Source: Paenibacillus sp. FSL K6-1330 (GTDB taxonomy: Bacteria; Bacillota; Bacilli; Paenibacillales; Paenibacillaceae). From it: a DNA stretch of 64,000 nt. Positions within the stretch are counted from its first letter, which is position 1, and the number at the start of each line of letters is the position of its first letter. Of this stretch, positions 1 through 8,353 are shown piece after piece. Made by a program: the position numbers and the translations under genes. The stretch is from positions 3,609,501 to 3,673,500 of the forward strand of contig NZ_CP150269.1 in the NCBI RefSeq assembly GCF_037976825.1, read 5' to 3'. The notes beneath the pieces are model-generated. The model was not told the DNA's origin, did no database searches, and saw only the letters and a program-made list of their open reading frames with translations.

Positions 1-735
1 GGACCTCATATGCTGATCGGTGCGATTATTGCCGGATTGCTGACAGCGGTCCTCGTTCAATGGTTTCATTCCCGGGGCGTTCAGCAGGATGCATCTATCG
101 GTGTTGTGTTTACAACCTTGTTTGCGATTGGCGTCATCCTGATTGCAACTCAGGTGGGCAATGCGCATCTGGATACCAAGCATGCCCTCATGGGCGAGAT
201 TACGTTTGTGCCTTGGGAATTGATACACGTCCCTCTATTAGGGGAGGTGCCAAAAGCTACCTTCATGCTGGCAGCCGTGCTCCTCGTCGTGCTTATCGTC
301 ATCCTGGCTTTCTATAAGGAATGGAAGATTACGTCCTTTGATCCGGCTTTGGCGGCTAGTATCGGCATTCCTGTCGTACTCATGCACTATGTATTTATGT
401 CGCTGGTCTCCATCACAACGGTTGCATCGTTTGATGCCGTGGGAGCGATCATGGTGGTGGCTATGCTTATAACACCTGCCGCCGCGGCCTATCTATGGAC
501 GGATAAACTCTCCATCATGCTGGTGTTAAGCGGAGCATTCGGCGTCATTTCTGCATTCATGGGTTACTATGTCGCGTTATGGCTGGACACCTCCATCTCA
601 GGCTCTATGGCATTTGCCACAGGAATTGTATTTATTCTCAGCTTTCTGTTCTCTCCGAGACATGGCGTGCTTTCCCGTTATCTTCATAAATTTAATACGC
701 ACGGCAGCGAAGAGAAACTGAACGGTGTATCCTAA
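1..735 (+). CDS. Metal-ion ABC transporter permease (ZnuB/TroC/MntB type), 5' end outside window
   Basis: This is the membrane subunit of an ABC-3 family importer for zinc or manganese. It passes ions delivered by a surface lipoprotein into the cell, powered by a separate ATPase. The frame is open from base 1 (Gly-Pro-His before the first Met at 10), and the 240 or so visible residues are shorter than the usual 270-300, so the true start is upstream. Successive hydrophobic helices are visible, with the family-typical segments VQQDASIGVVFTTLFAIGV near the start and GAIMVVAMLITPAAAA near residue 150. The tail is short and hydrophilic. It is followed by a terminator, so it is the last gene of its operon. 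The metal cannot be told from this part alone. Confidence 0.9.
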   Translation, partial: GPHMLIGAIIAGLLTAVLVQWFHSRGVQQDASIGVVFTTLFAIGVILIATQVGNAHLDTKHALMGEITFVPWELIHVPLLGEVPKATFMLAAVLLVVLIVILAFYKEWKITSFDPALAASIGIPVVLMHYVFMSLVSITTVASFDAVGAIMVVAMLITPAAAAYLWTDKLSIMLVLSGAFGVISAFMGYYVALWLDTSISGSMAFATGIVFILSFLFSPRHGVLSRYLHKFNTHGSEEKLNGVS

Positions 736-752
736 AAAAAGGATGCTGTATG

Positions 753-787
753 AAGCTTGGGCGATAAGATGCCCAGGCTTCTTTTTG
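753..787 (+). terminator. Rho-independent terminator after metal permease
   Basis: A 10-bp stem (AAGCTTGGGC pairing with GCCCAGGCTT, one G-T pair) with an 8-nt loop is followed by CTTTTTG. It lies 17 nt after the permease stop. Confidence 0.85.
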
Positions 788-870
788 TCTTCCAAAATAT
801 GGGGTGTGGTATAATCAGGAAAAAATGTCGTGTTGTGATGAATGAAGATTATTTCAGGGAGTGAGTACAT

Positions 871-1398
871 ATGCAGATGGAGTCAACAAGACTGGTAATC
901 CGGGATTTTCAGGAGGAGGATTTTGCCAGTATTCATGCCTACGCCTCTGACCCGTTAGTGACCGAGTATACGATGTGGGGACCGAATACGGAAGAGGATA
1001 CCTTAGAATATTTAAAGGAAATCCGCCAAATGAAAGAGCAGAGTCCCCGTGACAGTTATGAACTGGCGATCGTGCTGAAAGATAGCGGCCGTTTAATCGG
1101 GGGTGTGGGTCTTCACCGATCGAAGACGAACGCAGAGCTTGGGTACTGCTTGAATTCCGCCTATTGGCGACAGGGTTATGCTACGGAAGCTGCTAGCGTC
1201 ATGTGCCGTTTTGGTTTTAAGGAGCTGGGAGTTCATCGGATCTACGCCACCTGCAGGCCGGGAAACATCGGGTCAGCAGCGGTTATGCGTCATATCGGAA
1301 TGAAGCAGGAAGGGCATCTTCGGCAGCACCTATGGTTTAAAGGGGCTTACCATGATTCCTATTTATTCTCCATCCTCAAAGATGAATTCGAGATCTAA
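871..1398 (+). CDS. GNAT N-acetyltransferase, RimJ/RimL type
   Basis: The 175-residue protein belongs to the GNAT superfamily, which transfers acetyl from acetyl-CoA to an amine; the RimJ/RimL branch often modifies protein N-termini, but the substrate here is unknown. The acetyl-CoA-binding motif A region is visible around residues 90-107 (ELGYCLNSAYWRQGYATEA), followed by the GVHRIYATCRPGNIGSAAVM segment and the conserved IGMKQEGHLRQ region. It starts at an ATG preceded by CAGGGAGTGAG. The NUDIX gene begins 33 nt downstream, so the two could share a transcript. Confidence 0.9.
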   Translation: MQMESTRLVIRDFQEEDFASIHAYASDPLVTEYTMWGPNTEEDTLEYLKEIRQMKEQSPRDSYELAIVLKDSGRLIGGVGLHRSKTNAELGYCLNSAYWRQGYATEAASVMCRFGFKELGVHRIYATCRPGNIGSAAVMRHIGMKQEGHLRQHLWFKGAYHDSYLFSILKDEFEI

Positions 1399-1431
1399 AA
1401 TCTATCATATTGTTAAGGAGCTCCTGCCTAC

Positions 1432-1941
1432 ATGGATAATACCGAATTGTTGATCCGTCATAACGGAATTTCGATTTACGAGGAAGCGTCAGGTAAAGTG
1501 TATTATACCAAAGAGAATCATGTGTCCGTTGTTGTTCTGGCTAAGCATGGCGATCAACTGCTGCTAATCCGTCAATATCGCGCCGCCGTGGATGACTACG
1601 TCATTCAGTTACCCGGCGGTGGCGTATTCGAGGAGGAGGACCTGGAATCGGCAGCACGCCGAGAGATGCTGGAAGAAACGGGCTGCACATGCGGCAAGCT
1701 TTATTATCTGGGCAAGCTGTATCCGGCGTCCTGGAGATGCAATGAAGTCGCCCATGTTTATTATACCGATGAGGTGATAAGTCAAGCGGATCAACAGCTC
1801 GAGGGATACGAGCGTATTGACGTAGTAAGAATGAGCGTAACGGAATGCCTGCACCGGATTAAGGAGAACGAGCTGCAGGACTCCGAGCTGGTCTTTGCGA
1901 TGATGCAAGGTTTGCTCAAGGGCTTCTTTCAGCATATATAA
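1432..1941 (+). CDS. NUDIX hydrolase, ADP-ribose pyrophosphatase-like
   Basis: This 169-residue NUDIX protein hydrolyses a nucleoside diphosphate linked to another group. A complete Nudix box is visible: Gly63, Glu69 and the core REMLEETGC at 77-85, matching GX5EX7REUXEEXGU. The upstream QYRAAVDDYVIQLPGGG segment is typical of ADP-ribose pyrophosphatases (NudF-like), which clear ADP-ribose; substrate assignment is inference. The small membrane-protein gene starts 15 nt after its stop, suggesting co-transcription. Confidence 0.92.
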   Translation: MDNTELLIRHNGISIYEEASGKVYYTKENHVSVVVLAKHGDQLLLIRQYRAAVDDYVIQLPGGGVFEEEDLESAARREMLEETGCTCGKLYYLGKLYPASWRCNEVAHVYYTDEVISQADQQLEGYERIDVVRMSVTECLHRIKENELQDSELVFAMMQGLLKGFFQHI

Positions 1942-1956
1942 CGGAGGTTCATATTT

Positions 1957-2142
1957 ATGGAGTTTGTTGGGATTTTTATGACTGTGTTAAGTATCATTGT
2001 TGCCATTATTGTCATTCGTTACGCGATCAATTCATCCAAAATCATCATTAGAATGGATGCCATGATTCAAGAGATGAGAATGCTGCGAAAGGACATTAAA
2101 GAGCTGAAAGGGAACAAGCATATCGTGAATAAAAGACTGTAG
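1957..2142 (+). CDS. Small single-pass membrane protein with coiled tail
   Basis: The 61-residue protein has a hydrophobic N-terminal helix (about residues 3-25) followed by a charged heptad-like stretch (MIQEMRMLRKDIKELKG), giving a membrane anchor with a short cytoplasmic coiled coil. A strong Shine-Dalgarno site (ACGGAGG) lies just before the ATG. It sits at the end of the GNAT-NUDIX run, before a terminator. No function is recognised. Confidence 0.75.
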   Translation: MEFVGIFMTVLSIIVAIIVIRYAINSSKIIIRMDAMIQEMRMLRKDIKELKGNKHIVNKRL

Positions 2143-2172
2143 TTATCAGTCAGATATAAATGAATTTTAATT

Positions 2173-2218
2173 GCTGCCTTTAGATGTAGATGCTTTCTAC
2201 ACTAAAGGCAGCTTTTTA
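2173..2218 (+). terminator. Rho-independent terminator
   Basis: A long hairpin with arms GCTGCCTTTAG and CTAAAGGCAGC and an inner TGTAGA/TCTACA pairing is followed by TTTTTATT. It closes the 0.9-2.1 kb gene group. Confidence 0.88.
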
Positions 2219-2318
2219 TTGTTAATGATAGACGGTTTCATCATTTTATGTTATCTCGCAAACTTGTCGGGAAGAAATCGAATATAATCTGTTAGGAGTG
2301 AGTAAGGGGGACAAAACT

Positions 2319-3263
2319 ATGGGAAGGCACTTGCTGATCTATGATGTAGACTGGTGGATCCTTGGCAAAAATGCCAAAGTTATTCAGCAGTACCATCCAT
2401 CTCTGGACCTAATGTCTATGAGTGAATTGGATCTGTATCTGGCGCATAAGAGCAGTGGGGCGTTAAATCACCAATATGAACACATATCTGCCATGTGTCT
2501 TGGCATTGCAGCTTATTGTATCTTCAAGAATGTACGGATCGATTCAGCAGTAGCCGTTTCCTACTATTATTTCAGTCAGCATTATGAAATCTTTCGAGAA
2601 TGGGTGGATGAACTTATTCCAGATCCTGACTTTCTTAGATTGGTTATTCCTAAAATTGGTAAGATAGGCGCCATAAATCAGAGGCTGGCTTTAACCTTGC
2701 AGGCCGTAGCTCCGAACGCATCTGTTGAATATATAGGTCATTTCGTGGATGAAAAGTTGTTTCAACCATCGCCTACAGCTCGATTAAACAACACTTCATT
2801 CGTTATTGGATGGGCTGGAGATCCCTCGAAAATCTCTAAAAATTACAACACATTGTACATGCGAATTAAAGAACATTTCAAGAATGAGGAACGGGTCACT
2901 TTTATTGAAACTTCTAGATCCTATACCTATGAGGATATGCCGAATTTTTATCATAAGCTGGATTTGTTGTTGATCACGGGGGCCAACGAAGGAAGTGGAG
3001 CAACGGCGCTGGAAGCGTATGCTTGCGGGGTACCGGTTCTTTCCACGAATGTTGGTAATGTAAAGAACGCAGCTCACCCGAATGCTTATGCGTTGATTCT
3101 GGATAGTGACGATCCTGATGATTTTATACGCTCGATTAGACATTGGTTGAATCACTCGGTAGAGCTTCAAGAAATTGGACGGCAATGCAGGAGACAAATA
3201 GAATCAGGCTGGAGCATTGAGCATGCAATGAGCCGATGGCTCAAGGTATTGTTCAAAAAATAA
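2319..3263 (+). CDS. Glycosyltransferase, GT4/GT1-like (GT-B fold)
   Basis: This protein of about 314 residues resembles retaining GT-B glycosyltransferases. The C-terminal half carries the donor-binding E-x7-E region (EGSGATALEAYACGVPVLST), and the middle has FVIGWAGDPSKISKNY, typical of the second Rossmann domain. The N-terminal half is divergent. An in-frame GTG lies 21 nt upstream, but AAGGGGG sits 8 nt before the ATG at 2319, so that ATG is preferred. It is the first of three tandem glycosyltransferase genes (gaps 30 and 28 nt) that probably form one operon ending at the 4.8-kb terminator. The acceptor is unknown; spore-surface glycan is a contextual guess. Confidence 0.85.
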   Translation: MGRHLLIYDVDWWILGKNAKVIQQYHPSLDLMSMSELDLYLAHKSSGALNHQYEHISAMCLGIAAYCIFKNVRIDSAVAVSYYYFSQHYEIFREWVDELIPDPDFLRLVIPKIGKIGAINQRLALTLQAVAPNASVEYIGHFVDEKLFQPSPTARLNNTSFVIGWAGDPSKISKNYNTLYMRIKEHFKNEERVTFIETSRSYTYEDMPNFYHKLDLLLITGANEGSGATALEAYACGVPVLSTNVGNVKNAAHPNAYALILDSDDPDDFIRSIRHWLNHSVELQEIGRQCRRQIESGWSIEHAMSRWLKVLFKK

Positions 3264-3293
3264 CATAGACATGTCGGCGAGGAGGAAGAGACG

Positions 3294-3977
3294 ATGTTTG
3301 ACCAAGTTTCCGTTCTGATTCCCTACCAGTCGGATAATGGGGGGCCGAGGGATGCTGCATTCAGGTGGGTATTGGATTTCTACACACGGACGATGCCGGA
3401 TATAGAAGTATGCATCGGAAAAGTCTCTGGTAATCCATTCAGCAGGTCGAAAGCCATTAACTGTGCAGCACGTCAAGCAACCAGAAATAAGTTCATCATT
3501 GCAGATTGCGATGTTGTATATGATCCAAATCTTGTGCTGGAATCTATATCTTACTTGAATGACTATCAATGGGTTATCCCATTCAGCCGTATTTTACGGC
3601 TGCCAGAGGAGGCTTCAAAGCTAGTCCTGGCTCAGACACCTGGTTGGCCGATCTCTACGGAGCTGGGAAATCGAGATGAGAATAGTGCTTATTATTTTGG
3701 AGGATTAAATGTATTACAACGAAGTGCATATGAAGCAGTCGGGGGATATGATGAACGGTTTATCGGCTGGGGTGGGGAGGATGAAGCGTTCGCATACGCA
3801 CTGGACACTCTTATCGGAACTCACGTCCGACTTGACGGGGAAATGGTGCACTTCTGGCACCCATTTGTTGGACCCGAAGGCAATCCCCATTATGAAACCA
3901 ACTATGCCTTATATAAAAAATACAAAGAGGCAAAGGGACTTGTTCAATCTATGCGCAAACTGATTCCAAAAAAATAA
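3294..3977 (+). CDS. GT-A glycosyltransferase, galactosyltransferase-like C-terminal motif
   Basis: The 227-residue protein is a compact GT2-type enzyme. It has an N-terminal VSVLIPYQSDNGGPRD strand, a metal-binding DxD in the form IADCDVVYD, and a C-terminal VGGYDERFIGWGGEDEAF motif. That last motif is the hallmark of the Glyco_transf_7C/galactosyltransferase C-terminal domain, where the GED acidic residues serve catalysis. The final part contains HFWHP, common in the same family. It is the second gene of a three-gene glycosyltransferase run. The sugar donor cannot be read from the sequence. Confidence 0.88.
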   Translation: MFDQVSVLIPYQSDNGGPRDAAFRWVLDFYTRTMPDIEVCIGKVSGNPFSRSKAINCAARQATRNKFIIADCDVVYDPNLVLESISYLNDYQWVIPFSRILRLPEEASKLVLAQTPGWPISTELGNRDENSAYYFGGLNVLQRSAYEAVGGYDERFIGWGGEDEAFAYALDTLIGTHVRLDGEMVHFWHPFVGPEGNPHYETNYALYKKYKEAKGLVQSMRKLIPKK

Positions 3978-4005
3978 TGGCCTAATTGAGAAGGAGAGGT
4001 TGTCT

Positions 4006-4764
4006 ATGAAACTGTCGGTGATTGTACCGGTATTGAATGAAGAAACGTTCGTCCCTTTATATATTGAAAGCGTGAGTCGTTTTGCTAATGAAATAATTAT
4101 AGTGGATGGAGGAAGCACAGATGACACTTTGAAGCATATTGAGCGGTTACAGAATCTTTGTACGATCCGGCTATTTCGTTTCCAGCAGATCGGGATGCCG
4201 TACACCGAGGATTGGAATGAATCCCTAGTACGTAATTTTCTGATTGATCAGGCACAAGGAGACTGGATCATGAACTTGGATATCGATGAACTAATGGATG
4301 ATCGTTTTAAGGAGGTACTGCCGCAACTTATGGGCAATAAAGAGGTGGATATATACCAGTTCCCGTTCGTCAATTTCTGGGGAGATCCGTGGACAATTCG
4401 GATTAACAGTCTAGGCGATGAGCGTTGGTCCAATGATATAACGAGGATGTGGAGGGCGAATAAAGGAATCCGTTATCGTGACGAGAAACATCATTGTACG
4501 CTAGAGGCGGCCGAGGGCCAGAGTATATGGAGCATTCCAAGAGGGCGAAGTGATGTGTTTATATACCACTACCATTACGCTTTAGGAAGAAAGATCAAAT
4601 TTAATGATAATCGGAGAAAAGACGTTAATTTACTCGAAAACGAAGGTATGCCAGATTGGAGTTACAAGCATTCCGAATACGAGATTGTCACAGCGCCGTT
4701 TCAAGGTCAGCATCCTGAAGTGGTTCGGCGTTACCTGAAGGCAATTGGATTCGAACCTCATTAA
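4006..4764 (+). CDS. Family 2 glycosyltransferase
   Basis: The 252-residue GT-A enzyme has the GT2 start KLSVIVPVLNEETFVPLY, the IIIVDGGSTDDT nucleotide-binding segment and the metal-binding LDIDEL motif. An in-frame TTG occurs at 4000, but AAGGAGAGG ends immediately before it and is correctly spaced (6 nt) for the ATG at 4006. It is the third gene of the run 2319-4764. The C-terminal part after residue 150 (aromatic and basic, RGRSDVFIYHYHYALGRK) is typical of GT2 proteins resembling glycan beta-glucosyltransferases. Specificity is unknown. Confidence 0.9.
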   Translation: MKLSVIVPVLNEETFVPLYIESVSRFANEIIIVDGGSTDDTLKHIERLQNLCTIRLFRFQQIGMPYTEDWNESLVRNFLIDQAQGDWIMNLDIDELMDDRFKEVLPQLMGNKEVDIYQFPFVNFWGDPWTIRINSLGDERWSNDITRMWRANKGIRYRDEKHHCTLEAAEGQSIWSIPRGRSDVFIYHYHYALGRKIKFNDNRRKDVNLLENEGMPDWSYKHSEYEIVTAPFQGQHPEVVRRYLKAIGFEPH

Positions 4765-4768
4765 AACT

Positions 4769-4836
4769 AAAAAGCCCCTAACCATGTTTCTGAACTAGCT
4801 TCTGAGCTAGCATCGGAAATTCATGGGGGGCTTTTA
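4769..4836. terminator. Bidirectional terminator between convergent glycosyltransferase genes
   Basis: AAAAAGCCCC and a distal GGGGGGCTTTT pair around an inner hairpin (CTAGCTTCTGAGCTAG). T-runs are present on both strands, so it can serve both the plus-strand run ending at 4764 and the minus-strand gene ending at 4845. Confidence 0.8.
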
Positions 4837-4844
4837 ATTTTCGT

Positions 4845-7436
4845 TTATATATTTTTTGTAAGCGAGATGACATTGCGGACAACTTGAGTCACTTGTGTGT
4901 CCTTCAACACATCGATTTCGGGTAAGCGGGATAAAAGAGCTATAAGCTGATGATCGTGATAACAAAGCGAATCCGCGACAAAGTGATCAGAATACAGGTG
5001 TGGGAAAATGTCGGTTGAACCGCAGTACAGCACATGATCAAATGTGACAAGCGAGAATAAATCGATTCGGTTTGTGAAGTACAGTTGAGGCCCCACTTTG
5101 CGCGTACCAATGACTTGGTTGCCGTGATATACATGCGTATATACGATGACATAAAGATTCTCATCCTCAGTCAATCCTTTGACGATTTTCTGCCATCGTC
5201 TTGAATTTGTCTCCCATATTTTTTCACCCAGAACCAATGCGAACTGCTTCCCTGTATCTCGGACTCGATTCGCAATATCCTCTGGCTGATCCGCTAAATG
5301 AAAGGTGCTGTGGGGACCTTTCGGTGTTCTCCAGGATTTGTTCCATTTCTGTTCATAGTATGCCTTATTATCATTCCATATCGATTCGTACACCTGCGGC
5401 CTCAATTCTTTAATGGTGGCACTGCCGTAATGATATACAAAAGCATCCTCAACGATAGCCAGACGGTATCCTGCATATCGGACACGCTCACAGTAATCAT
5501 CATCCTCGAACATGCCAATTCCATAGGCCGGATCAAGAGCCCCAACTTGTTCCCATACACTCCGTTTTATAGCCACACAGAAAAATCCAAGTAAATCGGT
5601 ATATCTGATTTTCTGACGGTACAATTCATAAAAATCATGTAACCAACGAGCATCGGCCCCGTATACTGTGTCGCCTATGAAATGATCAAGCGCTTGATCA
5701 TTACCCACACAATTGGACATGGGACCCGTCATTCCGATTTGCGGGTCTTCGTGAAATGGCCGAAGCAATCTGGAAATCCAACTGCCATCTGGTACGATGG
5801 TATCGTTGTTTAGCAGAATCATATACTGGCCCGTCGACTTCTGGCATCCAAGTGTGTTGCCTGCGGCAAAACCAAGATTATCAGGAGACGATATAACTTT
5901 AATTAGCGGATTGCTAAGTGCTTTAAGTTGTAGAGAAGTCTGATCCGTCGAGGCATTATCAACAATAACAACTTCAAGGTTAGGATAATGCCCCTTTTGA
6001 AACAAACTACGAAGACACTGCTCAGTGTATGACCATTTATTATGAACAACAATAATAACGCTAACCTTGGGAAACAGATGCTGGATAATGTTTTCGTTCA
6101 AAACCTTGTATCTTTGAACCCAGTTATTATGCCGGACGAAATCTTGCTTGCGTTTGATTAATTCCGTACCGGTGTCCTGAAGCGCTTCTTGAATCGCCTG
6201 CTCGAATTCCTTCGGTGTATGTGCTATGGAGACAATATCGGAAGCAATTGCTTCAACTTCTGGAAGGTGGGTAGATACGACTGGTTTTCCTGCAGCTAGA
6301 TATTCGTACAGTTTAACAGGATTGGTAGCCTTAGTAAGCATATTCTTCATGAAAGGAATTAACGCTACTTGGAATCGATGTAAATAGCTCGGAAGCTCAT
6401 GATAGGGCTTTTCGCCCAAAAATATTACGTTGTCCAGCTTCTCGATCTGAGAGGTATCACAACCAAAAGTGTGTCCGATCAGAACAAATGTCCATTCCGG
6501 TCGATTTCTAGCCACTGTTTCGATTAGACGTATATCGAACCAGTCGGAAATCGCCCCATAGTAACCGATTATCGGTTGCTCTATGGACTCAAGCTCCATC
6601 AAAGGTTCTTTGGGCGGCATCGAAAAGTGAGTAATATCTGCTGCGTTGCGGATAAGAACGGTGGATGGATTATATGCAGTAGCCCAATCATACAAGTGCT
6701 GAGAAGACGTTACGACAAGTCCCGCTTCCCGAAGCAGGCGTTCCTCCTGATGGAGCATTTCGGGCTCATTTGTCGAGAAGCCCGCATGATGATCCATGCA
6801 ATCATACACGATTTGATGTTGCTCCATAGCCATGACAAGTGGTGTCCAGAACGGCAAATCAACAATGGATACCAATTGGGATATGCCGAATTTGGCTCGT
6901 ACGTGCTCAATAGACCATTTCAGGTATTGGATATCCCAATGACTCATCTTATCTTTATATAGATTTAGAGGCTGATTTGCGCACAGAGTAACGAGCCATA
7001 CGTTTCGATCGATGTTCTTGATGTTGACTAAGCGGCTTACCTCTTCTTTGGAAGCCTCTTCCTTGCGTAAACCAATGATCTCTGTTGTTACATAGAAGAC
7101 ACGATGCCCCTGTTGAGCGAATTGTTCTGATAATTGTTGTGGACGTTGCCATCGGAACTGCCAGTCAATGACAGGAAAGCGAATAATATCGTATAGGGGA
7201 GCTTTCGTTGGCATGATAACCTCCGATACCGGAGGCGCAGACGATTTAGGAGCAGACGCGGATTGAAACGGGTCAGCGGATTGTTGATGAGTTGATTGTG
7301 ATAGGGATACCAGAGGTACCGAGTGAACCGACCGTTTCTTCTTGTTCACCTTAGGAGTTGATTTACGATGCTTAATCTGACGAGGCCTCATGCGATTAGT
7401 CGAAGATCTGCGACGGTTGACCATGATTTTATTCAA
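4845..7436 (-). CDS. Large bifunctional glycosyltransferase (GT4-like plus GT2) with basic N-terminus
   Basis: The 863-residue protein appears to carry two transferase modules. Residues 1-60 are very basic and low-complexity. About 85-440 form a GT-B module beginning IIRFPVIDWQFRWQRPQQL and including NPVKLYEYLAAGKPVVSTHL, the donor-site E-x-x-A-x-G-K-P pattern. About 455-720 form a GT2 module with VSVIIVVHNKWSYTEQCLRS, VIVDNASTDQTS, the metal motif LLNNDT and a catalytic FEDDDYC; this layout resembles rhamnosyltransferase-like GT2 enzymes. The last 120 residues match nothing I recognise. Start is TTG at 7436: GAGGAGG is 8 nt upstream, whereas the next in-frame ATG is too far. It is divergent from the 7.7-kb genes. 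Confidence 0.88.
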   Translation of the reverse strand: MNKIMVNRRRSSTNRMRPRQIKHRKSTPKVNKKKRSVHSVPLVSLSQSTHQQSADPFQSASAPKSSAPPVSEVIMPTKAPLYDIIRFPVIDWQFRWQRPQQLSEQFAQQGHRVFYVTTEIIGLRKEEASKEEVSRLVNIKNIDRNVWLVTLCANQPLNLYKDKMSHWDIQYLKWSIEHVRAKFGISQLVSIVDLPFWTPLVMAMEQHQIVYDCMDHHAGFSTNEPEMLHQEERLLREAGLVVTSSQHLYDWATAYNPSTVLIRNAADITHFSMPPKEPLMELESIEQPIIGYYGAISDWFDIRLIETVARNRPEWTFVLIGHTFGCDTSQIEKLDNVIFLGEKPYHELPSYLHRFQVALIPFMKNMLTKATNPVKLYEYLAAGKPVVSTHLPEVEAIASDIVSIAHTPKEFEQAIQEALQDTGTELIKRKQDFVRHNNWVQRYKVLNENIIQHLFPKVSVIIVVHNKWSYTEQCLRSLFQKGHYPNLEVVIVDNASTDQTSLQLKALSNPLIKVISSPDNLGFAAGNTLGCQKSTGQYMILLNNDTIVPDGSWISRLLRPFHEDPQIGMTGPMSNCVGNDQALDHFIGDTVYGADARWLHDFYELYRQKIRYTDLLGFFCVAIKRSVWEQVGALDPAYGIGMFEDDDYCERVRYAGYRLAIVEDAFVYHYGSATIKELRPQVYESIWNDNKAYYEQKWNKSWRTPKGPHSTFHLADQPEDIANRVRDTGKQFALVLGEKIWETNSRRWQKIVKGLTEDENLYVIVYTHVYHGNQVIGTRKVGPQLYFTNRIDLFSLVTFDHVLYCGSTDIFPHLYSDHFVADSLCYHDHQLIALLSRLPEIDVLKDTQVTQVVRNVISLTKNI

Positions 7437-7487
7437 GAGTAGCCTCCTCTCTCGTGTGTGATTGTCTCTTTAACAAAGTATGAATCA

Positions 7488-7506
7488 CCCATAGTATCTG
7501 TATGGG
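7488..7506. promoter_or_regulatory. Perfect dyad upstream of the bifunctional glycosyltransferase gene
   Basis: CCCATA and TATGGG arms around a 7-nt centre lie 52-70 bp before the TTG start at 7436. It may be an operator or part of the promoter for the minus-strand gene. No recognised regulator box matches. Confidence 0.35.
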
Positions 7507-7649
7507 TAGAACACCAATTGACATTGGATTTATCAAAATGGGTGCGGAAGTATCCAGTATTCAAATATCTTGGTGGATGATGTCCAGATCTATGCTGTAG
7601 GCCGTTTTCTTATCTTTGGTTATTCGAGTTTCCATTGTAATGATTTATA

Positions 7650-7658
7650 CATATTGTA
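7650..7658 (+). promoter_or_regulatory. Sigma-K-like -10 element
   Basis: CATATTGTA matches the sigma-K -10 consensus CATANNNTA exactly. It would start a transcript a few bases before the GGAGGGAGG ribosome site of the gene at 7689. No convincing -35 AC is seen at the ideal spacing, so this is only suggestive of mother-cell, late-sporulation expression. Confidence 0.35.
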
Positions 7659-7688
7659 CCAGTGACTATATGGAGGGAGGCCGCAATT

Positions 7689-8084
7689 GTGAGGAGATAT
7701 TGGAACCGAAGCCATCAAAGCGATTGCAAGGTCATTGTAGGTAAGAGAAAACGTAAGCATGGTAAAAAGCCAATTCCAGTATTGAGTAAGCTGAATAGGT
7801 TACGCTGGCGATTGATTAAGAGCATTTCTCAGATTAAATTACAGCTCAGACGACTTGCCATACGGGTAAATACACTTCAGGAGCAAGTAGAAAGCAGCTA
7901 TGCAGAGCGAGGTAATGTCATTGCCTATTTAAGATCGCGACTTAATACGCGTATAACCATCGAAACTCCTGCAGGTCCAATTTTCGGTACATTGGTATCC
8001 ATTGGTGAAGATTATATTCAAATCTCGGAGCCTAACGGAAGCATTGCCATTATACCGCAACGTAGTATCTTATCCATTGAATAA
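7689..8084 (+). CDS. DUF2642-like protein with C-terminal Sm-like barrel
   Basis: This 131-residue protein has a strongly basic N-terminal half (many Arg/Lys, then a helix with RRLAIRVNTLQEQVE) and a C-terminal barrel-like domain of about 50 residues (LNTRITIETPAGPIFGTLVS through IIPQRSILSIE). The latter resembles the DUF2642/YuzF group, small proteins often linked to spores in Bacilli. GTG at 7689 is chosen because GGAGGGAGG ends 8 nt before it; an earlier in-frame GTG at 7662 has no ribosome site. A related small protein follows 24 nt downstream. A spore-surface role is inferred from family and context. Confidence 0.7.
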   Translation: MRRYWNRSHQSDCKVIVGKRKRKHGKKPIPVLSKLNRLRWRLIKSISQIKLQLRRLAIRVNTLQEQVESSYAERGNVIAYLRSRLNTRITIETPAGPIFGTLVSIGEDYIQISEPNGSIAIIPQRSILSIE

Positions 8085-8108
8085 TGATAAATAGGGAGGG
8101 AAGAGAAG

Positions 8109-8312
8109 ATGGATTTTTCGGAGATACTGGCAACTTTCCTCGGTAGGACGGTAGAGGTTATCCAGGCCAATCAGTTCCTTCAAGGACAATTATTATCAGC
8201 TACAGCTGGATTGATCACGGTTCAGGTAGTAAGCTCAAATTATTTGCCAACATCAAGACAGGTTACCATAATTAACGATAATATATCGTTAGTCCGTATA
8301 CTTCCTCAGTGA
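8109..8312 (+). CDS. Small DUF2642-like protein
   Basis: The 67-residue protein consists almost only of the Sm-like barrel seen at the C-terminus of its upstream neighbour (FLGRTVEVIQANQFLQGQLL ... QVTIINDNISLVRILPQ). The ATG follows GGGAGGGAAGAGAAG. It is probably co-transcribed with the gene at 7689 and makes a matched pair of long and short versions. Possible spore-coat or exosporium scaffold or adaptor; function not established. Confidence 0.72.
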   Translation: MDFSEILATFLGRTVEVIQANQFLQGQLLSATAGLITVQVVSSNYLPTSRQVTIINDNISLVRILPQ

Positions 8313-8353
8313 TTTCTCGAATGGTGAACTTTACAAGATCTATTTCAATAAAT

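Noticed and set aside
598..870. Minus-strand frame of 90 codons over the first terminator
   Set aside because: It runs through the terminator and the end of the metal permease gene with unlikely composition.
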